Shown here one piece after another: positions 55,448 to 63,341 of a DNA stretch of 64,000 nt. The stretch spans positions 372,001-436,000 of the forward strand of contig NZ_JAMOII010000002.1 of the NCBI RefSeq assembly GCF_024448985.1, in the 5' to 3' direction. Source of the DNA: Stutzerimonas stutzeri. GTDB taxonomy: Bacteria; Pseudomonadota; Gammaproteobacteria; Pseudomonadales; Pseudomonadaceae. Below the pieces are notes generated by a model, which ran no database searches, had not been told where the DNA came from, and saw only the letters and a program-made list of their open reading frames with translations. The position numbers and the translations under genes are program-made. Positions within the stretch are counted from its first letter, which is position 1; each line of letters begins with the position of its first letter.

Positions 55448-55870
55448 GTGAACCTGATTAAGAAGATCCTGGTAGCACAGACTGCCGTAGTGGCCCTGTG
55501 GGCAGTGAGCGCTCAGGCTGCGACCAACGACGACATCGCCGAGCGACTCAAGCCGGTAGGCGAAGTATGTATTCAAGGTGAAGAGTGCGCAGCGGCCGGT
55601 CCGGCAACTGCTGCCGCTGGCGGCGCCGCTCGCAGTGGCGAAGACGTATATGGCAAGTTCTGCACTGCCTGCCACGGCTCCGGTCTGCTCAACGCACCGA
55701 AGACTGGCGACTCGGCTGCCTGGACTGCACGTGCCGATGCAGCCGGCGGCCTGGATGGCTTGCTCAAGCACGCCATCAGCGGCATCAACGCCATGCCGCC
55801 GAAAGGTACCTGTGCCGATTGTTCGGATGACGAGCTGAAAGCCGCCATCCAGCACATGTCCGGCCTCTAA
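55448..55870 (+). CDS. cycB: Cytochrome c5
   Basis: A 140-residue periplasmic cytochrome. Signal peptide MNLIKKILVAQTAVVALWAV to SAQA, then a linker rich in Ala and Gly, and a c-type haem domain with KFCTACHGSG (Cys72, Cys75, His76) and the C-terminal NAMPPKGTCADC with the axial methionine and the extra cysteine pair of the c5 class. The GTG at 55448 is the start, with GAGGG upstream. It carries electrons among respiratory or denitrification enzymes. A terminator follows. Confidence 0.92.
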   Translation: MNLIKKILVAQTAVVALWAVSAQAATNDDIAERLKPVGEVCIQGEECAAAGPATAAAGGAARSGEDVYGKFCTACHGSGLLNAPKTGDSAAWTARADAAGGLDGLLKHAISGINAMPPKGTCADCSDDELKAAIQHMSGL

Positions 55871-55890
55871 GCTTCTGCTGGACAGACATC

Positions 55891-55916
55891 GCCGCCTTCG
55901 GGCGGCTTTGTCGTTT
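55891..55916 (+). terminator. Intrinsic terminator after the cytochrome c5 gene
   Basis: Six-pair GC stem GCCGCC (55891-55896) / GGCGGC (55901-55906) with the stable TTCG loop, followed by TTTGTCGTTT. Confidence 0.85.
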
Positions 55917-56012
55917 CTGGCGGGGAGAAAAGCCGCGGAGCATCGGTCGAATCTACGAATCCGTTCCGAGGGCCGGCGTGATACCTGCCCTCGGCATGAC
56001 GATGAGGTGCCC

Positions 56013-56531
56013 ATGCCCAGTTCCGCCCCGCAACCCGAGCAGCTGCATTTTTCCAGTGACGGCCGCACGCCGAACAGCCCGCATCCGCTGCTGGTGTACC
56101 GGCAATTACCGCTGGCCGATGACGACTACGCCAGCGCGTTCGAGAACCTGTTCAACAGCCATCTGTGGCCAGCGCAATGGCGCGCGAGCGTATACGACTA
56201 TCACCACTTTCACTCCACCGCCCATGAAGTGCTCGGCGTTTCGCGTGGTTCGGCGCGGCTGATGCTTGGCGGCGAGCATGGGCAGGAAGTGGAGGTGCGT
56301 GCGGGTGATGCGTTGGTACTACCTGCTGGTACCGGCCACTGCCGGCTGAGCGCCAGCGAGGATTTCGAGGTGGTCGGCGGCTACCCGGTGGAGCAGCAGT
56401 ACGATCTGCTGCGCCCGGACGAGCGCAGCCATGATGAGGCGCGTGCGCGCGCCGAGCGGGTTGGCGTGCCGGTCAGTGATCCGGTCGCCGGGACCCAGGG
56501 CGCACTGGTAACGCTGTGGCGTAGCGAATAG
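56013..56531 (+). CDS. Cupin-fold protein (COG4297-like)
   Basis: A 172-residue protein with a double-stranded beta-helix: YDYHHFHSTAHEVLGVSRGS carries the histidine-rich metal site, followed by LMLGGEHGQEVEVRAGDALV and LPAGTGHCRLSASEDFEVVG, which form the second cupin motif. The ATG at 56013 has GAGG seven bases upstream; the open frame before it is not coding. The family includes metal-dependent sugar- or lipid-related proteins of unknown role. It converges with xpt, nine bases away. Confidence 0.83.
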   Translation: MPSSAPQPEQLHFSSDGRTPNSPHPLLVYRQLPLADDDYASAFENLFNSHLWPAQWRASVYDYHHFHSTAHEVLGVSRGSARLMLGGEHGQEVEVRAGDALVLPAGTGHCRLSASEDFEVVGGYPVEQQYDLLRPDERSHDEARARAERVGVPVSDPVAGTQGALVTLWRSE

Positions 56532-56540
56532 CGCAGGCGC

Positions 56541-57125
<585 letters not shown>

Positions 57126-57303
57126 TCATGCGTGGGCGGCCCGGTACTTCTGACGATTCGCCGTCCCGAAAGGCGACTGGGCGCTACGCCACGATGGCGA
57201 GCGCCCAGCCCGTTTCGATCCTGCATCCATTTCGCCAGCGTTCCCGCTGCCTGGAAAGCCGCGCATTCTCGCTCAATTTCATGCCTGGGTCCAAGCGGAG
57301 CTT

Positions 57304-57894
57304 TCAGCCCGGCGTTTCGATCGACAAGCGGCGAAAGCGTGCGGCCTCGCCATGGTGCTGCAGCACGATGAAGCCCTCCGTGGCCTGGGCGAAGCGTGGA
57401 AAGGCGGCGAACTTGCTCTGCGCGATGCGGGCGTGCAGGCCTGGATCGTCGAGCCGATAGCCGAGCACGCAACGGCCGCGCAGCCAGTGTTCGACATGAC
57501 CCTCGCGAACACTCACTGCCGCATTGACGAACTCCCCCTGCTCGATGGGCGTTTCCTGCTTGGCTGCCAGCAACCCGTACAGCGCGCCGTTGCGCGTGGT
57601 GGGCTCGCGGCCGTCGGGATGGCCGGCGTCGTCGAGCAGCTGCATCTCCGGGCCGCTGTGCCAACTCTCTTCGGCATCGTCCTCGACCCGGTAGAGCACG
57701 CCCGAATTTCCGGCGATCGGCAGTGCAAATTCGAAACGCAGGACGAAATCGCGATAGCGCCGCCGCGACACCAGGTCGACCCGCGGCGCACCGGCGATGG
57801 CTTGTAGCTCACCGTCGTGGCGCCGCCAGCTGCCGGTGGGAAAGTTGTCGGTATGCCAGCCCCGCCAATCTTCGGCATCGAGTTGGATTTCCAT
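57304..57894 (-). CDS. DUF1080 family protein (3-keto-disaccharide hydrolase-like)
   Basis: A 196-residue beta-sandwich protein of the DUF1080 family, related in fold to concanavalin-like lectins and glucanases: GWHTDNFPTGSWRRHDGELQ, RRYRDFVLRFEFALPIAGNS, GVLYRVEDDAEESWHSGPEM, and a final VLQHHGEAARFRRLSIETPG. There is no signal peptide, unlike most members from Bacteroidota and Planctomycetota, so it is probably cytoplasmic. It starts five bases after the stop of the GH13 gene and is in the same unit. Some relatives hydrolyse 3-keto-glycosides; that activity is only a possibility here. Confidence 0.85.
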   Translation of the reverse strand: MEIQLDAEDWRGWHTDNFPTGSWRRHDGELQAIAGAPRVDLVSRRRYRDFVLRFEFALPIAGNSGVLYRVEDDAEESWHSGPEMQLLDDAGHPDGREPTTRNGALYGLLAAKQETPIEQGEFVNAAVSVREGHVEHWLRGRCVLGYRLDDPGLHARIAQSKFAAFPRFAQATEGFIVLQHHGEAARFRRLSIETPG

Positions 57895-57899
57895 GAGCC

Positions 57900-59516
57900 T
57901 TAGCCAAACAGCTGCTGTTTGCGACGCAGCCAGCGATAGCCATAGCCGCGCAGACGTAGCCGTAGCGGGTGGCCCTGGGGCTGCTCGTAATCGCTGTCGG
58001 CCAGCACGTCGACCATGTTCTGTAGATCCTGCTCGGTGATTTCGACCTCGACGTCCTGGTCCGCCAGGTTCACCAGCATCAGTACGGTCGAATCGTTGTC
58101 GTGGCGGATGGCGAAGACCGAGGGGCAACCCGTGTCGACCGGTCGATGCTGGCCCCCGCCGATCTCGCGCAGACCGATACGAGTACGGATCATATTGCCG
58201 GTCTTGGCCATCAGGGAGTCGTCACGCAGGGTTTGGGCGTACACATTTATCCGTGAATGGCCGAAGTCACCGTCTTCGATCACCGGCGCGGCCAGCTGCT
58301 TCGCGTCCGCGCAGGAAAATCCGGCGTTAGGTTCGTTGGACCATTGCATCGGCGTGCGCACCGCCAGGCGCTCGGGCCGTGACAGGTCCTCACCCATGCC
58401 GATTTCCTCGCCGTAACGGATGATCGGCGTACCGGGCAGCGCGAACATCAGCGCATGGGCCATGGCAAGACGTCGCTCGTCGCCGTCGAGCATCGGCGCC
58501 AGACGCCGACGGATGCCACGGTTGTAGGCGCGCATGTCTGGGTCGGGGGCGAAGGCCTGCATCACCTCTTCGCGCTCATCATCGCTCAGGCGCTCCAGAT
58601 CCAACTCGTCGTGGTTGCGCAGCCAGATGGCGTACTGCGCGCGCTCGGGCGGTTCCGGCTGGTGTTCCAGTGCCCGATGCAGGGGCTCCGCCTCGCTGCG
58701 TGCGAGCGAGAGGAAGAAGTGGTTGTTGGCCCAGAAATTTAGCAACAGGGTCAGTCGATCGCCTTCGCCAAAATAATCGCGGTATTGCTCCGGCTCGACG
58801 TCGACCTCGCCCAGCAGCACGGCTTCCGGTCGGCGCAGGGTGACGAAATCGCGCATGTGCTCGAGCAGCCAGTAGCCGTCTCCTTCGCCTTCGCCGGCCT
58901 GTTCGATCAAGTGTGAGGCGGCGTCGACGCGAAAGCCCGAGACGCCCAGGCGCAGCCAGAAGGCGATGATCCTTTCGATTTCCTTGATCACCTTCGGGTT
59001 GGCCAGATTCAGATCCGGCTCATGGCTGTAGAACAGGTGGCGGTAGTACTGGCCGGCTTCCTCGTCCCAGGTCCAGACGCTGTCCTCGATGGTGGGAAAG
59101 ATCGGCTCGATGCTGTCGTCCGGCTCGTCCGCCCAGATGTAATAGTCCCGATAAGGCGATTGCCGATCGCGCCGCGCCTCCTGAAACCAGCGATGCTCGG
59201 TGGAGGTGTGCTGCACCACCAATTCGATCATCACGTGCAGGCCCAACTCCTCGGCTTTCTCCAGCAGATACACCACGTCGGCGAGATCGCCGAAGCGCGG
59301 GTCGACCTGCAAGTGGTCGCTGACATCGTAGCCGGCGTCCTGGAAAGGCGATTGGTAGAAGGGCATCAGCCAGACTGCCGTCGCGCCCAGGCCGCGGACG
59401 TAATCGAGGCGGTCGGTAACCCCGCGCAAGTCGCCGCAGCCGTCGCCGTTGATGTCGAGAAACAAGGACGGGTCGATCTGATAGATCACCGCATTTCGGT
59501 ACCAAAGTGGGCGCAT
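57900..59516 (-). CDS. GH13 alpha-amylase-family enzyme, trehalose synthase-like
   Basis: A 538-residue GH13 protein resembling trehalose synthase (maltose alpha-D-glucosyltransferase): opening PLWYRNAVIYQIDPSLFLDI, barrel nucleophile Asp198 in SGFRVDAASHL, acid-base Glu238 in LLGEVDVEP and His303-Asp304 in LRNHDELDL, and a small beta C-terminal domain. Region I, normally DxVxNH, reads ELVVQH (98-103), with Glu for Asp and Gln for Asn. It lacks the C-terminal maltokinase of fused TreS forms. The ATG overlaps the stop of the upstream alpha-glucosidase by one base. The substrate and transferase versus hydrolase mode cannot be told. Confidence 0.87.
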   Translation of the reverse strand: MRPLWYRNAVIYQIDPSLFLDINGDGCGDLRGVTDRLDYVRGLGATAVWLMPFYQSPFQDAGYDVSDHLQVDPRFGDLADVVYLLEKAEELGLHVMIELVVQHTSTEHRWFQEARRDRQSPYRDYYIWADEPDDSIEPIFPTIEDSVWTWDEEAGQYYRHLFYSHEPDLNLANPKVIKEIERIIAFWLRLGVSGFRVDAASHLIEQAGEGEGDGYWLLEHMRDFVTLRRPEAVLLGEVDVEPEQYRDYFGEGDRLTLLLNFWANNHFFLSLARSEAEPLHRALEHQPEPPERAQYAIWLRNHDELDLERLSDDEREEVMQAFAPDPDMRAYNRGIRRRLAPMLDGDERRLAMAHALMFALPGTPIIRYGEEIGMGEDLSRPERLAVRTPMQWSNEPNAGFSCADAKQLAAPVIEDGDFGHSRINVYAQTLRDDSLMAKTGNMIRTRIGLREIGGGQHRPVDTGCPSVFAIRHDNDSTVLMLVNLADQDVEVEITEQDLQNMVDVLADSDYEQPQGHPLRLRLRGYGYRWLRRKQQLFG

Positions 59517-61051
59517 CAGTGTTCCTCCGGGCTGAGAATCAACGCCTGGCCTGCTGCCAGTTCGCCGCTGTAAGGTTCGCCTTCGCGCTGGGCGTCGCTG
59601 GCGATTTCGATCTGCCAGTGCCCGTTGATCGGAAAGGCGTGGGGCTCATCGGCGAAGTTCAGGCAGATCACCCGCAGGTCATCGCCCAGTTGCCGCCTGT
59701 AGGCCAGCACGTTCGGGTGCGATGGCAGTTCGTGCCAGTCGCCGTGCAGCAGCGCCGGGCTGCTTTTGCGCGCGGCGATCAGGCGGCGGTACAGCTCGAG
59801 GGTCGAGCCTGGTGCACGCAGCTGGCGTTCGACCGCCAATTCGTCGCTTTCGGGCGGAAAGGGTAGCCAGGGCTCGGCGCCATCCCAGCCGTGGGGCGCT
59901 GTCGCCAGCCAGGGAATCGGCGCTCGGCACCCATCGCGGCCGCCGGGATCGACCTGCTCGTCCGGCGCGATCACCGCGTCCTCCAAACCCAGCTCTTCGC
60001 CCTGAAAGATGAACGGCGTGCCGCGCAGGGTCAGCAGCAGTACCGCGGCGGCATAGGCGCTGCGAAGCGAGCCCTGATAGCGGCTGCGCTGGCGTTGATT
60101 GTCGTGATTGGACAGCACCCAGGTCGGCCAGGCGTTGGCCGGTTTCAGCAGCGCCTCGACGTCGCGGATGCAGGTGCGGAACATCACCGGCTCCCAGGGC
60201 GCGTCCAGCGGCTGGAAATTGAATGACATGTGCAGCTCGTCGCCAGCCCCGTAGTACTGCAGGACCCGTTCGGTGGAGCGGATATTGACCTCGCCGACCA
60301 GCACGCGCTCGCCGGGATAGCTGTCGACCAGCCGGCGCAAACCACGCAATACCTCGTGGCTGTAGGGCTGGTCGTTGAATTCCACTAGCGGCTGGCCGGC
60401 CAGGCAGCGCGGATCGTCGGCGAATGTCGGCTCTTTGCCCGTGCAATGAATGACGTCGATGCGAAAGCCATCGATGCCGCGCTCGAGCCAGAAGCGCAGC
60501 ACGCCGTGCATCGCCTCGACCACCTCGGGGTTACGCCAGTTCAGATCCGGCTGCTCGGGCAAGAACAGGTGCAGATAGTACTGCTGGCTGTGCTCGTCCC
60601 AAGTCCAGGCGCTACCGGCATTGAGCGCGGCGCGCCAGTTGTTCGGCTCGTCGCGCCAGATGTACCAGTCGCGCTTGGGGTTGTCCCGCGAGCTGCGCGA
60701 TTCGATGAACCAGGGGTGCTGATCGGAGGTGTGATTCGGGACGAAATCGAGCAGCACGCGGATCCCGCGGGCATGCGCCTCGGCGATGAGCCGGTCGATG
60801 TCATCCAGCGAGCCGAACAGCGGGTCGATGTCGCAGTAATCGCTGATGTCATAGCCGGCATCGCGCATCGGCGAACGGAAGATCGGCGACAGCCACAGGG
60901 CGTCGACGCCGAGGTACTGCAGGTGATCGAGGTGGCGCAGCACGCCATTGAGGTCGCCGATGCCGTCGCCGTTGCTGTCGGCGAAGGATCGCGGATAGAT
61001 CTGATAGACGGTGGCGCCTTTCCACCAGGGTGGCTGGGTTGACTCGCTCAT
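59516..61051 (-). CDS. GH13 alpha-glucosidase
   Basis: A 511-residue GH13 enzyme of the oligo-1,6-glucosidase/alpha-glucosidase type. Region I LLDFVPNHTSDQH is canonical, and Asp199 (DGFRIDVIH), Glu254 (VLVGEVNI) and His316-Asp317 (VLSNHDNQR) form the active site. It should release glucose from maltose, isomaltose or related short alpha-glucosides. It is first in the 61051-57304 unit and overlaps the next gene by one base. A 185-bp gap divides it from the divergent GAPDH gene. No signal peptide, so the substrate must be imported or cytosolic. Confidence 0.92.
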   Translation of the reverse strand: MSESTQPPWWKGATVYQIYPRSFADSNGDGIGDLNGVLRHLDHLQYLGVDALWLSPIFRSPMRDAGYDISDYCDIDPLFGSLDDIDRLIAEAHARGIRVLLDFVPNHTSDQHPWFIESRSSRDNPKRDWYIWRDEPNNWRAALNAGSAWTWDEHSQQYYLHLFLPEQPDLNWRNPEVVEAMHGVLRFWLERGIDGFRIDVIHCTGKEPTFADDPRCLAGQPLVEFNDQPYSHEVLRGLRRLVDSYPGERVLVGEVNIRSTERVLQYYGAGDELHMSFNFQPLDAPWEPVMFRTCIRDVEALLKPANAWPTWVLSNHDNQRQRSRYQGSLRSAYAAAVLLLTLRGTPFIFQGEELGLEDAVIAPDEQVDPGGRDGCRAPIPWLATAPHGWDGAEPWLPFPPESDELAVERQLRAPGSTLELYRRLIAARKSSPALLHGDWHELPSHPNVLAYRRQLGDDLRVICLNFADEPHAFPINGHWQIEIASDAQREGEPYSGELAAGQALILSPEEH

Positions 61052-61236
61052 GCTCGTTCCCTTTTCTGGTGTTCGTTTCCGGTGTTCGGCAGGCCGGCTT
61101 GGCGGACCTGTCTGGTTACGACTGATGTGGGCCGCTCGGGTTCGCCGTTCGGCGATCTTCTTCGGATGCAGTGAACGACATCCGTGATCGTCCGACTAAT
61201 CTTGCACAAGCCTCAACGATCCCCTGGGAGACCGCC

Positions 61237-62253
61237 ATGTTGCGTATTGCCATCAATGGTTATGGCCGTATTGGCCGAGCCGTGTTGCGAGCCCTGTTCG
61301 AGCGGAATCTGGAAAGCCAGATTCGTATAGAGGCGATCAACGACCTCAGTGACCGGGCTGCGATGGCGCATCTGACGCGCTTCGACACCACCTTCGGGCG
61401 CTTTCATGGCCAGGTCGACCTGCACGAGGACATGCTGCAGATCCGTGGGCAATCGATTCGACTGCTGCAGGAGCGCGACCCCGCGCAATTGCCCTGGAAG
61501 CAGCTCGGCGTCGATGTGGTGCTGGAGTGCTCGGGCAAGTTCAAGAAGCGCGCGTTGGTCGACCAACATCTGCAGGCCGGAGCCAACCGGGTGTTCGCCT
61601 CGCACCCGCTCGATGGCGCCGACCTGACCGTAGTCTATGGCGTCAACCATGAGCTGCTGGGCACCCAGCGAGTGATTTCAAATGCGTCCTGCACCACCAA
61701 TTGCCTGGCGCCGTTGGCCAAGGTGCTGCATGAGGCTATGGGGATTCGTCAGGGCTTGCTCAATACCGTGCACGCCTATACCAACGACCAGAATCTGCTG
61801 GACAAGGCGCACAAGGACCTTTACCGCGCCCGTGCCGCGGCGGAGTCGATGATTCCCTCGACCACCGGCGCCGCCAAAGCCATCGGTCTGGTGCTGCCGG
61901 AACTGGCCGGGCGGCTGGATGGCCTGTCGGTGCGGGTGCCGACGCCGAACGTCTCGCTGGTGGACCTCACCTTCGTTGCCGAGCGTGCGCCTGCGAGTGT
62001 CGAGGCGGTCAACCAGATCTTGCGTGACGGCGCGCAGACGATGCCGCTCGGGGTAATGGAGTGTAACGACCTGCCACTGGTGTCTCGCGACTTCTTTGGG
62101 TATCCGGCATCGTGCGTGGCTGATCTCAGCCATACGCGTGTACAGGGTGATCTGATCAAGGTGCTGGCTTGGTACGACAACGAGTGGGCATTCTCAAATC
62201 GCATGCTCGATGTTCTGCTGGCCTGGGGCAACGGCACGGCGCGCGCCAGCTGA
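61237..62253 (+). CDS. gap: Glyceraldehyde-3-phosphate dehydrogenase
   Basis: A 338-residue type I GAPDH. NAD-binding RIAINGYGRIGRAVLRALFE at the start, catalytic Cys152 in SNASCTTNCLAP and His179 in NTVHAYTNDQ, phosphate-site RAAAESMIPSTTGAAKAIG, and the C-terminal WYDNEWAFSNRM. The ATG at 61237 (after CTGGGAGACCGCC) was taken over the open frame at 61171. It may be a second GAPDH of the genome, with INDL after beta-2 rather than NDPF, so erythrose-4-phosphate or NADP activity is not excluded. A cyclodeaminase-family gene follows 12 bp downstream. Confidence 0.92.
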   Translation: MLRIAINGYGRIGRAVLRALFERNLESQIRIEAINDLSDRAAMAHLTRFDTTFGRFHGQVDLHEDMLQIRGQSIRLLQERDPAQLPWKQLGVDVVLECSGKFKKRALVDQHLQAGANRVFASHPLDGADLTVVYGVNHELLGTQRVISNASCTTNCLAPLAKVLHEAMGIRQGLLNTVHAYTNDQNLLDKAHKDLYRARAAAESMIPSTTGAAKAIGLVLPELAGRLDGLSVRVPTPNVSLVDLTFVAERAPASVEAVNQILRDGAQTMPLGVMECNDLPLVSRDFFGYPASCVADLSHTRVQGDLIKVLAWYDNEWAFSNRMLDVLLAWGNGTARAS

Positions 62254-62265
62254 CGGGCCGCTTGC

Positions 62266-62847
62266 ATGAGCAGAAGCACGAGCGTCTGGTTGCAACCATT
62301 AGCGGACTTTCGCGCGGCGACTGCTGCTCGCCAGCCCACGCCCGGTTGCGGCGCAGCGGCTGCGGTCACCGCGGACATTGGCCTTGCGCTGGTGGTGAAG
62401 GGGCTCCGTATCAGCGAGGCCCACGGCTCCGACCCGGCCCGGCTCGAGCTGCTGCAGGCAGCCGAGGCGCTGCTGGGTAGGCCCGGCGCTTTTGCGGACG
62501 ATGACATGCAGGCGTTCGGCGATTACCTGAGCGCCGCCCGTGAAGGCGAGCCCAAGCGTAAGCAGGCGGCCGCGCGTCAGGCCTGTGCGGTGCCGCTGGC
62601 GTTGGCGCACTGCTGCCTGGAGGCGCTCGAACTGGCCGTCGCGGCCTGGCCGTGCACGGCGTCGAATGTCCGCAGCGACGTGCAGGCCGGGGCCATGCTC
62701 ATCCATGCCGGGCTCAATGCAGCCTTGATCAATGTCGCTGCTGACATGCCGAGCCTCGACGATGCACAAGCTCAAGAACAGGCGAGGCAGACACGCCAGC
62801 GGCTGCAGACGGAAGGCGATGCTCTGTCGAAGCGGTTGCTCGATTAG
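62266..62847 (+). CDS. Cyclodeaminase/cyclohydrolase-family (FTCD_C) protein
   Basis: A 193-residue helical protein with the FTCD_C pattern: FRAATAARQPTPGCGAAAAV (the glycine-rich loop of formiminotetrahydrofolate cyclodeaminase, usually TPGGGSVAA), GLALVVKGLRISEA, FADDDMQAFGDYLSAAREGE, and SNVRSDVQAGAMLIHAGLNA. It is cotranscribed with gap (12-bp gap). It may act on a folate derivative (5,10-methenyl- or formimino-THF), but one glycine of the loop is Cys33-like (TPGCG). No histidine-degradation genes are nearby. Function is inferred. Confidence 0.78.
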   Translation: MSRSTSVWLQPLADFRAATAARQPTPGCGAAAAVTADIGLALVVKGLRISEAHGSDPARLELLQAAEALLGRPGAFADDDMQAFGDYLSAAREGEPKRKQAAARQACAVPLALAHCCLEALELAVAAWPCTASNVRSDVQAGAMLIHAGLNAALINVAADMPSLDDAQAQEQARQTRQRLQTEGDALSKRLLD

Positions 62848-63154
62848 GTCGGATGCGGTCACGCGGATGGACTGGAACCCTTCCGGCGCTGGCCGACATT
62901 GGGTTGGCGGCCTCGTCGGCCACTGCTCATATCGCCGCACAATCAATCGACACCTGCGAAATCGCGCTCTGGTTCTCTGAAACAGGCTGCCATTTCTTAC
63001 TTTAAATCTGCGTGACAGGCGCCATAACGCCTCGCGCCGCTGCGGGTGGGCGTCGTTGTGCTGGAGCAACCACGCGGCGGGTAGAGACTGATTTTTCCCC
63101 GCGCCGGCATACCTCCAACAGTCTCGATTCAGCTGCGAATTTTGATAATGAGAA

Positions 63155-63169
63155 AAAACGTCTCGTTTT
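63155..63169. promoter_or_regulatory. Palindrome AAAACG-TCT-CGTTTT, candidate operator
   Basis: Perfect 6-bp arms around TCT, ending four bases before a -35-like TTGACG. Its placement next to the promoter suggests a regulator site; no regulator gene is in the visible neighbourhood. Confidence 0.5.
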
Positions 63170-63172
63170 AGC

Positions 63173-63201
63173 TTGACGCTGACCGCTGTTGTTTCTAGTC
63201 T
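63173..63201 (+). promoter_or_regulatory. Candidate sigma-70 promoter of the iron-dependent alcohol dehydrogenase
   Basis: TTGACG at 63173-63178 and TAGTCT at 63196-63201 with a 17-bp spacer. The -35 matches five of six bases; the -10 is weak, as expected for a regulated promoter. Confidence 0.45.
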
Positions 63202-63341
63202 CAAACACGAATTGAAAGGTCATCCAGAATAACAACCGAGGCCCCGAGGTCTCCCTTAGCAGCTTTGCCTCGTGCAGGCGCTCCGTCTGGCCAAGCAGCC
63301 GTCGTTTCAGAGCGCTCCGCGAATGCCCACTGGAGAACACC

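Larger units (their letters stand above)
62848..63341. other. 494-bp region before the alcohol dehydrogenase gene
   Basis: No gene is apparent. It contains a 15-bp palindrome at 63155-63169 just upstream of a TTGACG / TAGTCT promoter-like pair at 63173-63201, then a 5' leader of about 140 bases with no recognised fold before the alcohol dehydrogenase start. Confidence 0.6.
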
